Shown here: piece after piece, positions 13,277 to 35,078 of the stretch | Layout: each line of letters begins with the position of its first letter | How positions within the stretch are numbered: position 1 is the first letter of the stretch | NCBI GenBank assembly: GCA_963693365.1 | Contig: CAVNZM010000011.1 | Location: forward strand, 682,001-746,000 | Origin: Amoebidium appalachense | Lineage: Eukaryota > Ichthyosporea | Direction of reading: 5' to 3' | DNA length: 64,000 nucleotides | Made by a program: the position numbers and the translations under genes | The notes under the pieces: model-generated | What the model saw: only the letters and a program-made list of their open reading frames with translations | Database searches by the model: none | What the model was told of the DNA's origin: nothing

Positions 13277-13812
13277 ATATCCCGTATGTTGTGATAGTTG
13301 CATCTTTCGAAGACCCACTTACGCACACATTAACTGCACACCATGTGCGTGGCATTTATCATGTGTACCGGCTACACTGTATAGTCATTGTTGTCTACTT
13401 GTATTCTCTGTGTGCTTGTGGCTGGCCCACCACACCGCTTGGGTGCTGCCGTGCTGGACACTGTATGGCCCCAGGCCAAAGTTTATAGTTAGAGCCATAT
13501 ATGTGGCACACCCCTGATATATATGCACATGCGTTTGGTGCACAATTCACCACCATTTGCATGTACGTATACATACTGCTTACGTTCATGAACACTGGTA
13601 ATGCAGGTATTGACTCGGTTGGACAGAAGGATTTATTAGGCCAACTTTACTGGCTGGGCAACCCGGGGGTTATAATGCTGTAAGGCAACAAATCTACGGC
13701 ATTCATTTTATGTGTACAGCACGTGATATACACAATCAAAATCAATAAGAACCATTCGTGATCATCTATTACTTACATGTTCTCACTGAGTCTCTTTACG
13801 ATGTAACACAGC
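13277..13812. other. TEAD 3' flank
   Basis: No gene seen. Presumably holds the TEAD 3' UTR. A CAATAAG word near 13745 is a weak polyadenylation-signal candidate. No homopolymer tracts. Confidence 0.4.
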
Positions 13813-14139
13813 ATGCTAACCACAGAATATCCAACAAATAATTACGCTGTGTCAGCATATATGGGCATGCGCGGCAATGCCGGTACCCACATGAAGGGGT
13901 CAGCTATCTACATAGTTAATGGCATGCACACGGTAGCGCTGATACTTGGAGCCTATGCCATGGCCCACGTGTACATCACCACTAGCTGGTGGCATGGTCT
14001 ACACCTCACGCGCTAACGTTCAGGCCTGGCCGGCGCCTGCATTGCCGGCCTAATCATCGACAAGGCCGATTATACACTATTTAAAAACACTAACGTACAT
14101 GCTTGTGGTTTAAATTTTCGTGTGGGATGGATGACGTGA
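13813..14139 (+). pseudogene. Possible small membrane-protein ORF with in-frame TAA
   Basis: An ATG-started frame of 67 codons ends at TAA 14014-14016, and the same frame stays open for another 40 codons to TGA at 14137-14139. The first part has a hydrophobic stretch (AIYIVNGMHTVALILGAYAM) and the second a Gly/Ala-rich one (SGLAGACIAGLIID), like two membrane segments split by one stop. It lies between the convergent 3' ends of TEAD and the sugar-transporter gene. I do not recognise the family. It could be a degenerate gene fragment or chance. Which reading is right cannot be told from this sequence alone. Confidence 0.3.
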
Positions 14140-14179
14140 AGATGCCATACACACCTACACACGGTGGTGCCCCACGTAG

Positions 14180-18615
<4,436 letters not shown>

Positions 18616-19235
18616 GCTGCTAGACACTGACAACTTTCATCGACTCTTCCCTTTCTGTTGCTACTAATGGTTCTTGCTGGCACAGCCTGACCGTCTCTCG
18701 ATGAGACTCTCTGCCAGAGTCTCTGGAACTCAGCTGGTTGCCGAAGCTTCGTGAAAACGAAAAACGTGGCGTCATCTGATTGGTTTGAATCGCACCCTCA
18801 GGAATTCAACAGGAATGCCGCCGGCCGGGGTGCAGGGACGCATGCCGGCGGCAGGCCGCCGGCTTCACTACAGAGTCATGTCGAATTCCTCACATAAACG
18901 TTTTCTTTGTGTGCATGCCACCGTGCATGGTGATGCTCGGGGCTTGGGGTCACGCCAAAAAGTTCTGTTGCAAGAGTGACCATCAATGCACAGCACCGTT
19001 GAAAGACCAACCCTCCCCCCCCCCCCCCCCCCCCCTCCTCCCCCCCCCCTCCCGGATCCCCCCCTCCCTTCCCCTTCCCTTTGAACCCCCAGAAAACAAC
19101 CCACGCACCCCTTTTCCACCGATCAAGCTCCCTTTCGACCAGGCCACCTGTATCCACACACAGACGCACATGTGTGCGCGAGGGTTGAAATACACATACA
19201 GTAATGTGACCAGACCAAATCTGCTGGCTGGTACC
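18616..19235. other. Upstream region of sugar-transporter gene with GC-rich hairpin
   Basis: No gene supported. A perfect inverted repeat TGCCGCCGGC (18816-18825) / GCCGGCGGCA (18844-18853) with an 18-nt loop stands out, with GGAATTC/GAATTCC words flanking it. A C-run lies at 19014-19035. Probably the promoter of the minus-strand transporter. Confidence 0.5.
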
Positions 19236-19680
19236 ATGGTGGGCAATGAACTTCCGAGGTTAGTGGTGAACCGTAAAAAGAGGCTGTGCTAAGAACAACA
19301 GGACATACTGCTCCAGGTTTATTGAGTATTACAGCCCTGTTAGGGATTTGCAGAGACATGGTAGTGGTAGAACGTCAGAGGATATTCGAACGTTTGAATG
19401 ACTGTTGGTATCAATTGCAAAAGTATGGATGGTATCAACGGTTCTTGTTTTTCTGCGAATACCTTTCCAATGTTGTTCTTGTGGAGTGGTTCACAGGGTG
19501 TGGGTGTGTTTGTTTGTGTGTGTGGGGGAGGGGGAAGGGGGGGAGGGGGGGGGGGGGGGGGGTCATCTGTGTGTGTATGCGGTCGTGGTGGTGGTGGCGG
19601 TGGGCAGTGGTAGAGGTGGGGTTGAGTTTGCAACATAAGCAGAACCCGGCGGGGGAGGAGGAGTTCAAGGAGTCCCGTGT

Positions 19681-19711
<31 letters not shown>

Positions 19712-19975
19712 GGGGGGGGAGGGGGGAGGGGCGGGGAGGGGAGGGGGGGCGGGGGGAGAGGGGGGGGGGGGGGGTTGCCACAAAGCAAGACAGCAGTGTG
19801 CATGGCCTCTTTGTGCTCGTCTCTGGGTTGGGTGGTTGTGTGTGTGTACCCTACTTGTGCACAGCACAGTGTTCCCACCGAAGTGGCTTCTAGTCGGCTG
19901 TTCGGTTACTGTTGCAGAGCCAACGAAGAGCTTCAGGCTTTAGATAAATTTACGTGGACTATATTATGTATTTAG
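19236..19975 (+). CDS. Candidate small gene, unrecognised
   Basis: Tentative exons: 19236-19258 (MVGNELP), about 19354-19421 (RDMVVVERQRIFERLNDCW...), about 19628-19680 (...QNPAGEEEFKESR) and 19918-19975 (ANEELQALDKFTWTILCI-stop). The ATG sits in CCATGG context, donors and acceptors are present, and the first junction keeps phase. The pieces read as a charged, helical polypeptide rather than repeat-derived sequence, but I cannot assign a family and the middle junctions are uncertain. The internal region is broken by poly-G and TG-rich sequence. Confidence 0.33.
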
Positions 19976-20550
19976 TTTTACCCGTATGTTCATAAATTTC
20001 CGCTCCCCTTCCGCCCTCCCCACACAACACAAACACACAGACCACCACTGCCATCACCACGACCCTTGCCGCCGTGACACACAATAGAAAGAAGAAAAGA
20101 AGGAGAATAAGGGTAAGATAGAGGGGAGGGGAAAAGGAGAGAAAAAAATCATGAAAGAAGCAGAGGCCCACACACACACACGAGGGGTACTCTTCATCCA
20201 GTGCAAGGGATTGTGGTGCAGGCGGGCGGTGGTCAGCCGGCTACGGGGTTGAGGATGGGTGCTGGGGGAAAGATTAAGGGTGTGTGTGTATGGGGGGCCC
20301 CGGGGAGGGGGGAGGGGGGTTTGAATGCGAAACACCGTACGAAGTACACATACACGATGAGGGAGGGAGGGGGGGGGGGGGGGAGGGAGAGGGGGCTGAG
20401 GGGTTGAGGGGGGGGGGGGGGGGGGGGGGGCTGGAGAAGGGGTGGGGGGACCTTAGCCCACTGATGAGATGTTTAAGTCTATGTGCGCACCGTAAAGCAA
20501 CCTACCACTAAGCACACAGCCAAACACACGCCCTACCCGTTTCCCACCAC
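19976..20550. other. Spacer with SINE fragment and G-rich tracts
   Basis: Between the weak candidate gene and the GNAT gene 3' end. It contains SINE-like copy E (20291-20371) and G-runs at about 20370-20430. No gene seen. Confidence 0.5.
20291..20371 (-). mobile_element. SINE-like element, copy E (3' fragment)
   Basis: On the minus strand: TCGTGTATGTGTACTTCGTA, then CGGTGTTTCGCATTCAAA and a C-rich tail. This is the last ~50 bp of the family consensus, very close to copies A and C. Confidence 0.7.
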
Positions 20551-21236
20551 TCAGAACAGGTGTGGACACACGGCTGTGACGTCAGGCACCCTGTAGCCAT
20601 TCCACCGTGCCACATAGTCCCCCAGGCGGGCAAACCCCAACAGGCCGTAATATGTTGCCAGTTTCTTCTTGGCTGCTTCAAAGGCCTTTAGCTCCGCCCC
20701 CGCCACAGCCTTGCCCTCATATTGTAGAGGGTAAGGCTTGAGGAGCGTCAGAGACATACCAGAGTTGATAACCTTGCACGCTGCGTCCACCATAAAAAGT
20801 CCTAGCCCAATCCCCCTGTGCTCTTGCTCCACCTCGATTCTTCTGATGAACAGAAAGTCGCCCTGATAGATCTCCCAGCTCTCACCAACTTCGTTTACGA
20901 ATTTCCGGCATCGTTTCAGAATGCCGGACTCATCAAATATTGAACATAGGTCAGCGAGTTCCTGCGAGTGATCGTCGAGAATTTCGTGCAGATCCTTTCC
21001 CTCGTTCAGAATGTTCCCCCGTAGTATGTTGATGCAATCTATTTTCCCCGCCACTTCGCTCACTCCTGCTAATTCAGCTTTGTAATAAAGAGTGCCGGTG
21101 TATTCGGCCAGCTCTGAGTACTCTGGGTTCAGACATACGTCCAGGCTCCACTTCAGTAGTTGTATGCTTTGCGGTTGACATAGTCGAGTGTCTTCTTGGG
21201 CCGATACGGCACAACTGGCTTGGGTGCGCGAAACAT
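20551..21236 (-). CDS. GNAT-family N-acetyltransferase, apparent frameshift near N-terminus
   Basis: An uninterrupted minus-strand frame ends at 20551. It contains a GNAT motif A (FIRRIEVEQEHRGIGLGLFM; acetyl-CoA pyrophosphate loop HRGIGLG), LLKPYPLQYEG, and motif B-like YYGLLGFARLGDYVARW. GNAT enzymes move acetyl from acetyl-CoA to an amine; the substrate is unknown. This frame has no ATG upstream of the conserved region. The other frame has an ATG at 21236 giving MFRAPKPVVPYRPKKTLDY and NRKAYNY, then stops at 21153 exactly where the main frame becomes protein-like (KWSLDVCLNPEYSELAEY). A one-base deletion around 21150-21165 (real or a sequencing error) would join them. A spliced 5' exon is the alternative: a good acceptor lies near 21271. 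Confidence 0.7.
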
Positions 21237-21351
21237 TTTTGGATGGGGTAAAAAACAGATCTAGGGTAGGAAACCCTGGGTGTGAAGGCCGGAGGAGATG
21301 GAAAGCGGAAGCCAAGAGGATTTATAGCGCAGTTGGTGCGATTCTGCAAAT

Positions 21352-22539
21352 ATGTGCAACCGAGTCAGGCTTTGCACTAAACCCAAGCCCCTATGCATAC
21401 GGTTTTTTTTTGTTTTTTTTTTGAAAGGTGCCGTTGCATGTTCTATTAGGTTGCTGAGCAGCAAGGTTGCCCGGGCTGGCAGTGAGCAGGTGCCGGCCCT
21501 GCGCGATCGAACGGTGGAGAGCCGCGATCTAAAAGATGGCGCGCTGATAAGGACCCCAAAATATCTGGAACATGGTATATATTCGCACTTTTGTCTTCCC
21601 GGCATGTGAATATTGTTTACCCCTTCTCGCCGCTTGGATCAAGAAAGAGAGAACTAGAGCGCTTAAACCCTTGGCAAATTTCCTTGAAGCAGAAGTTGCC
21701 TCCTTTCTATCTAACAACTGTTGTAAACCTGGGCCTGTAACGCTCTCGATATATGGTCTGGTCCCAATAGCTGCTAGAGTATCCTATCTCGCGCTGAAAT
21801 TCAATAAGCACATAAGCCGCTTAAAGAAGTATTTGCCCTCCCACCCTCTCTTCTCTATCCGACCTGTCCCCTCCTCACCTCTCCCCTCTTTCCTCCCCTC
21901 TCTCTCCCCTTCTCCCCTGGGCACAAATACAAATAAACCCCGCAATAGTGTGTGTGTGACTTTGGACTGCCACTTACTTATTAAACATGTACACAATCAC
22001 AAGATAATCACGCAATATAACAAATGGAAAAAGATACCACACGACACTAGACCCGATGAAAGCATACACCTTGAAAAACTAAGCCTTATGTCTCGTTTTA
22101 TATATACTGACCGCCTCAACCATATTGCCAAATATGGCACTCGCAAGTGTATAACACCTAAATACATATTACCTTCCTGTAGAACTGGTCTTTCTCTAGC
22201 TGATGGTATTATTGATCAATTACCACGCTTTTACTGTACACGTGCTATACAGTGGAGATCTAATAAGTATAAGGTGGCATCATTTGCATGCCCAAACAAC
22301 ACACACACACACCAGTTTAACCGGTCATGTATCGCCAAATGTAGTTTGATAGACCACATAATACCGCAACACACACACGTCACATTCACAACAGACACCC
22401 AGAAAGATAGCCTACCTGTAAATTACAACATCCTTGATTTTATACTAAACACGCGTAACTACGACCTGTTTATTAGATGTATTGATTGGCTTGAGAAACA
22501 CATCACTACAAAATTATAGCGCACGCGCACACACACACA

Positions 22540-22588
<49 letters not shown>

Positions 22589-22620
22589 CCAGCTGATACC
22601 GAGTGTCCCGAGGGGAGCCC

Positions 22621-22656
<36 letters not shown>
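21352..22656 (+). mobile_element. Probable non-LTR (LINE) retrotransposon remnant, 3' end
   Basis: A 315-codon ATG frame (21572-22519) follows a shorter related-looking frame (21352-21609). It begins like the end of a LINE reverse transcriptase (FVFPACEYCLPLLAAWIKKE), and its C-terminal part has a Cys/His cluster (ACPNNTHTHQFNRSCIAKC) and a helical end (NYNILDFILNTRNYDLFIRC), as in many non-LTR ORFs. Behind the stop come a (CA)n array, a short AGGGGAGCCCCT hairpin and about 32 A ending at 22656, which looks like a retroposed 3' UTR and tail. No catalytic YxDD motif is in this stretch, so only the 3' end is present. The family assignment is by resemblance and could be wrong. Confidence 0.42.
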
Positions 22657-23401
22657 GGGGGAACCCCAACTAATTGATTTCTCCTTGTAGTCTTTATGGT
22701 GTCTCGTAGAGAAAGTAAACCCTGATATATAGTCACCACCCGACATCTATGTACGTGATCATGATATACCGCTGAGGGGATATTCCGAGCAAAACCCCCC
22801 CCCCCATACCTGAGACTGGTTCTCTTTGCCTCGAGTAAACAGCGTAAACCCCATGGTATATCACACCTGTACTATCTCGTCGTTTACCTGTGATGGCTAT
22901 GCCTGGTGAACACCGTGAAGCCAGCCACGTGCATATACTCTCACTGATAAATGGTTTTGTACACCACAAATTTTAACGCTCATTTATTTTCCGCGGCGGA
23001 CTTAACGTATATGTGCATATTTGGCCCGCAAAATTTTAAACCTTAATATATACACAAAAAATGGCCCGGGCTGAAATATTTGAAGGTGTGTCAGTGCGTT
23101 CGCTGGACATTATGCCAATGCACACAGTAACTGCTACAGTAGATTCCGTATGTACATGTTGGTCTTCCATACATTCAAAGGCCACACATTTGTCAGCATA
23201 TATGCATATCACAATAATCCGGATGAAAACTCCTTCATTCTATTACAAAAACGAAACAGATCAGAAGTGTTTGTCCCTGCTACCCACATGCATGTCACAC
23301 GCACGCACATGCGCACGCACGCACACGCGCACGCACGCAATCACGCACGCATGCACGCATGCACGCACAGACACGTCCATGCAAATAGGCATGGGCCGTT
23401 A
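22657..23401. other. Spacer between LINE-like remnant and PhoD gene
   Basis: AT-rich, no gene seen. A CACG/CATG-rich microsatellite lies at about 23293-23375. Confidence 0.5.
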
Positions 23402-30048
<6,647 letters not shown>

Positions 30049-32885
30049 GGTTCCTATGTGTGTGTGTGCCGGGGGGGGGGGGGGGGGGGGGTAGGGAGGG
30101 GGGGGGGGGGGGGGGGGGGGGAAGGAGAGGGGCCTAGGCGGAGTCTAGGAACGGAACCTGGGGAGGGAAGGGGAGGGGCGAAGGGGGGGTCCCCGGGAGG
30201 GGTTTGTGGATCTGTGATTGTGTTTGAAAGGAGGGGTTCCCGATTAGCTTGTGATTACACAGTAGTGGGTGGGTGTGATGCACGTGCTCGGGGGATGGAA
30301 ATAGGGTGGTGTGTGTATGCGTGCGTGCGTGTGTATGCGTGCGTGTGTTTGTTTGGGGGGGGCGGGGACGGGGTGGGGGTGGGGGGAGGAGGGGGGGGGA
30401 GGGGGGACCGGGGGGGGGGGAGGGGGGCAATCGTTATCATAGGCGGGAGGATGGGGAAACGGAAGATTTGGGGGCCGGGGGCTCTTAGTGGGGCGGGGCC
30501 GGGGGGAAAGGGGAGAATCGGGAGCCGGGGGCTCACGGCGGGACGGGGCGGGTGAGATGGGGGGAGGGGAGGAGGGGGGGGAGAGGGGGGGGAGGGGGGG
30601 AGGGGGGGGGGGAAGGGAGGGGGGGAGGTGGATCTGATGTGCAGGTGCTACCGAGCCATTACTATGTGGCCACGCCCAAAGATTTCTTCTCGACACTGTC
30701 ATAACGAAGAATTCCCTTTGGCCTAAGATGAAAGAGCTTGGCCAAACATGAGGACTGGTTGCACCCGTGATGCACTGCCCCACCGGTGGTTGCCTAACAT
30801 ATACACACCTGCTTATAGTTGGCGGCCGTCTCCTTCTCCGCGGGCTCTATCTAATGCATACATACACACACATAAAGGTAGCTATAGCTACGCAGTGGTG
30901 CACTCGCGCACACCCGCTTTCAGAGTCCACTGAGTTGTTCACTGCTGTGTTGTCTAAAAGTGAACAGCTTGAGTACTGTACTGTAGGGTAAACAGCAGTT
31001 CAGTGCTCAGCAGGAACACTGTGAGGATCCCCCAAGACCTTCCTAGAGCTGGTGTCCATCGCAGAAACTTTCAGCCATATTTTCGTGCGTGTGTCATGCG
31101 TAGAGAAATCACGAGATTTCCTAGACTACAACGTTTATTTGAATAAATTAACATGATTAATGCTATTTTCACGTAGTGTATTATCAAACATGTGCGTAAC
31201 TGCATATGAATATTTGAAGGGGAGAAAAACTATCAGCAGGTACCACTCCAAATTTGGGAGTTTGGGAGATTTGACATGATGCGCTGCCAGCCAATCACTG
31301 AAGTGAGTCCAAAAACCTCGGGTGTACATGTAGCGTTTTCGTGACGAAAACTTGAACTTGAGGGTAAGGCAGGCTGGCAAGGTCGCACTCTGTTGAGTCA
31401 GAGTGGGAGGCCTCTCTAGAAGGCCTAGGCACAGTCAGGGCGTGCCAGACGTCAGAGGGAGCCGAATCTCTGGAACTCACTTGCCTAATGCTGGATTGGT
31501 CGGGGACCTCAACTGTCCGTATGACTGTCAATACGATGTGGTCATCGGTATGCAACACTAGCTGTGAGACTGATCATGAGTTGGTCCGGCACTCCGGCGT
31601 CGACTCAAGAGATCTCCACTGGTCACGGCTTTTGCGCTGAACTTAGGTGTACAGTAGGTGTATAAATTACGGTCTTTTCCTTTTCCTGCATTTGGGAGCC
31701 GCAGTGTAATGTGTACACACAAAAAAGTTACCAAACACAGACGTCGACCAAGCCTTGGCACAAACTGTTGTATCCAGATGTAAAGGCAGATAGATTCCAC
31801 AAAACACACCGAAAGCAAACCAGTGCGCACTAGCGTGCAGTGTAGAAAAGCGGGCGATCGAGCGCACTGACAAGGGCGCCCAAGAAAACACAACCACGAT
31901 ATTAGCAGGGCTGTTACCTCGCCCTAACCAAAATGCCACGGGAGTACCATACAAATGCACAACGCTACGGGACTACCCTCATGCATCCACCCAACTCTGA
32001 CAGGTATACAGGGATACCCTGATGAGCCCGTGGAGTCTCCCTTCCATTCATTCGTAGACCCCGCTAAAAAATATTGCGCTAGTGTACTGTACACGATGGG
32101 CCCACCATGTCTGCATTACAGGCCTATTCTGGTTTGGGTCACGTGATCAGGATTTTCTTGTGAGGCCGTCGCCAAAACATAAGGGTGTTACAGCCTACGA
32201 TAAGACCTGAATAATTATTGACCTTGGGGTTGGCATGGTGGAGGAACAAGTTTTTTTTGTGTGCGTGTTGGGGGAGGGGTCCTATTTTAACAAGCGGAAG
32301 GGGAGAGAGGGGGAGGGGGAGGGGGGGGGGGGAGGGGGGGGGGGGAGGGAGGGGGGAGGGCGGGGGGGGGGGGGGGGGGGGTAGCTTTGTACCATAACAT
32401 GCAAAATACAGGGGGGCTGAGCCTTGGTCTGCACCCTGAGCATGTCAACCTCTCGGCAGCCATATTGCCGCGCTTCTCTGTCGTTCCCCGGCACATATTG
32501 ATGCACGCCAGATACCTTGCCTATCACCATTTACTCTCGCTGTAATACTATAGTGTCGAAGATGCTCTGCAAAATGACCAGTGGTGCACGGGCCCTCCGT
32601 CCCCCCCTCCCCCTCCCCCCGGCCCCAGTCTCGATCTCGAGTCCCTTCCCTGTTTCACCAGTAATATTAACACTGTACTACATGTTGTCGTCTATTGGGT
32701 ACTGAATGGTCACAGAACACCTATTCCAGTATGCTACCAGACCGGGGCCGCGTGATCTGGCCGCATGCGTACACGGATGTTGAAAGACTTTTGTGATTTA
32801 TATTGTGGATCTGAAAGAGAAGTCGGGGAGAAGGGTAGGAAGAGAGGGGGGGGGGGGAAGGGGTTGGGTGGGTGGGTGGGTGTGT

Positions 32886-32943
<58 letters not shown>

Positions 32944-33903
32944 GAGAGGGGGAGGTGGCGCAAGGGCAACGAGCAGAACACCACGTGCACGCCCCACCTT
33001 CTTTCTGGCAATGACTCTTACGGTGACGATCTGTTAGACCAAAGGGGCACAGTGCAGGTGGGCTTTAGGCAGGTTAGGTACACCTAAAACGGTAGCAGGC
33101 ACAAAAGTGAAGGCAACCATAGACACGGTCTGCTATATATGAGTCGGAAAGTGTCAGCCACCCAACATACACGTGCATAGTTAACCACTTGAAGCTGTCA
33201 AGTGCACAGAAGAGTGTTGAGTGCGCTTCAGTCAGAGCACTGCACGTACAGATGTGATCGCTCCGAAATTTTTGAAGATCGGGTGAGTAACTTCACAACT
33301 AGATCAGTTTTGGCAGTTTAAGAGAAGTTGGTGTAGCAATCCCGGCAGTGTTTATAAACTTGTAATCGCAGGCTGCCAACCAAAAGTACACAGACATCAT
33401 TTCGTACCGTCATTTCCAACTTTTTCCTGCAGAGCGGCCTTCACGGCAGGCTTGAGAACAAACATCACTTTGGAGGTTTTGCAGTGTTTTTTGACAAGTA
33501 TACAATTTGGGCCTGGTGAGCTTTTGAGGGTTTGACTGTTTTAATCTTGATTACCGCCATTTCCTTCGATCAACGGGTAGAAGCAAGCACACGCCAAAGG
33601 TGGAGCCAGGACAGCCAAAAACACGTTCCACACGACAAGATAGCCGTGTGTACGCCACGTTTACGCAGGCACGCACGTACACGCACACGCACACCTACAC
33701 GCACACGCAAATACAAACACGTATGTGTGCGCGCACACACGCACACGCACACATACACAAACGCAGAAGCACTTCAGCGCTCACGTGCGCATAAGAGGCG
33801 CAAACTCGGAGGTAGGCAGGCAGGCAGGCAGGCATACATCTCTCACAACGAAAAGCACACTCCACGAGAAGGCATATACGCGCACAAGCGCGAATATGTA
33901 AGC
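30049..33903. other. Divergent intergenic region, PhoD (-) and PNPO-like (+)
   Basis: No gene fully supported. G-rich sequence covers 30050-30630, 32300-32385 and 32845-32945; the 30650-32250 part is free of such tracts. Two stretches look exon-like but remain unassigned: a minus-strand frame ending near 32390 (VHQYVPGNDREARQYGCREV) and a plus-strand stretch 32966-33057 (NTTCTPHLLSGNDSYGDDLL) that ends at a GTGGGC donor. The 33650-33900 part is rich in CACG repeats and is probably 5' UTR. Confidence 0.45.
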
Positions 33904-34606
33904 ATGGCAAGTGGGGAGGAGTCAGATCGCAAGCGGCCGGCACCCACCAATGGCACGAGCACTGGAGGGAGCACCGAGTATGATGATGACACGGTCATAA
34001 ACGGGGGGGAGTGGACCACACAGTCCTCACAGGAGGCCTTTAAGAAGCACAGGCCAGAGGGGCCCCTGCCTGAGGATGAGACATTTTATATACGGGAGGA
34101 GGAGCTGGACCCAAACCCCATGTTGCAGTTTGGAAAGTTTTTTGCAAAGGTGTGTTGTTCGTTAATACACACACATAGGCACCACACACATACACACACG
34201 CACGCACACACACACACACACGAACAAAAACATACCGAGCCACCCACTTGCCCACCCACCCACCCACACGCACACACACATCCATACACGTTCGCGCACG
34301 AACAGACACACGTGCACACCACACTCCGCCTTATGTGACAATGGGCTCACCATTGCACCTACAGTACTTGTGCAAGCATGCACACACGCATGCACGTACA
34401 CATCCAGGCACCCGTGCAAGCACATGCACGCATCCTGTACACACACACACAGGCACATAGATGCGTGCAAATACATTGGGGGATGCGTGAGCAGTGTAAG
34501 TGTGTGGCAGAACACACAGTAATGCCCGGCACCTACAGCCTCTCACTCTATCTTGCACCGACCAACACACACCCCCTCCTCCCCCCTGCCCCCTGCCCCC
34601 TGCCCC

Positions 34607-34663
<57 letters not shown>

Positions 34664-34949
34664 CCCCTCTATTTTTCCCCCCGAGCCCCGTTCTTTCGTG
34701 GGGGCATAAGAACCCGAAGGTGTTGCCTCTGTTCCAAGCATCTCCTACCTGTACATCTAGTTTTATTTTATTCTGCCTAATAATAATTGTTTCTCCTTCT
34801 TTGCATTCTATGTTTGCCAAACTCTGATGTATCCCCCCCCCCCCCACTCCCCCCTCCCCCTCCAACGCATGCACCATACAAGCACATACGTACACAAACA
34901 CACACACACACACACACACCGGCATCACATACACACACACCGACACCAT

Positions 34950-34982
<33 letters not shown>

Positions 34983-35022
34983 ACACATACACACACGCCC
35001 ATGCACACACGCACACCCACGC

Positions 35023-35078
<56 letters not shown>

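Noticed and set aside
18785-18979. ORF MPPAGVQGRMPAAGRRLHYR on the plus strand
   Set aside because: It mostly reads through the GC-rich inverted repeat, has no splice or family support and lies in the probable promoter of the minus-strand transporter.
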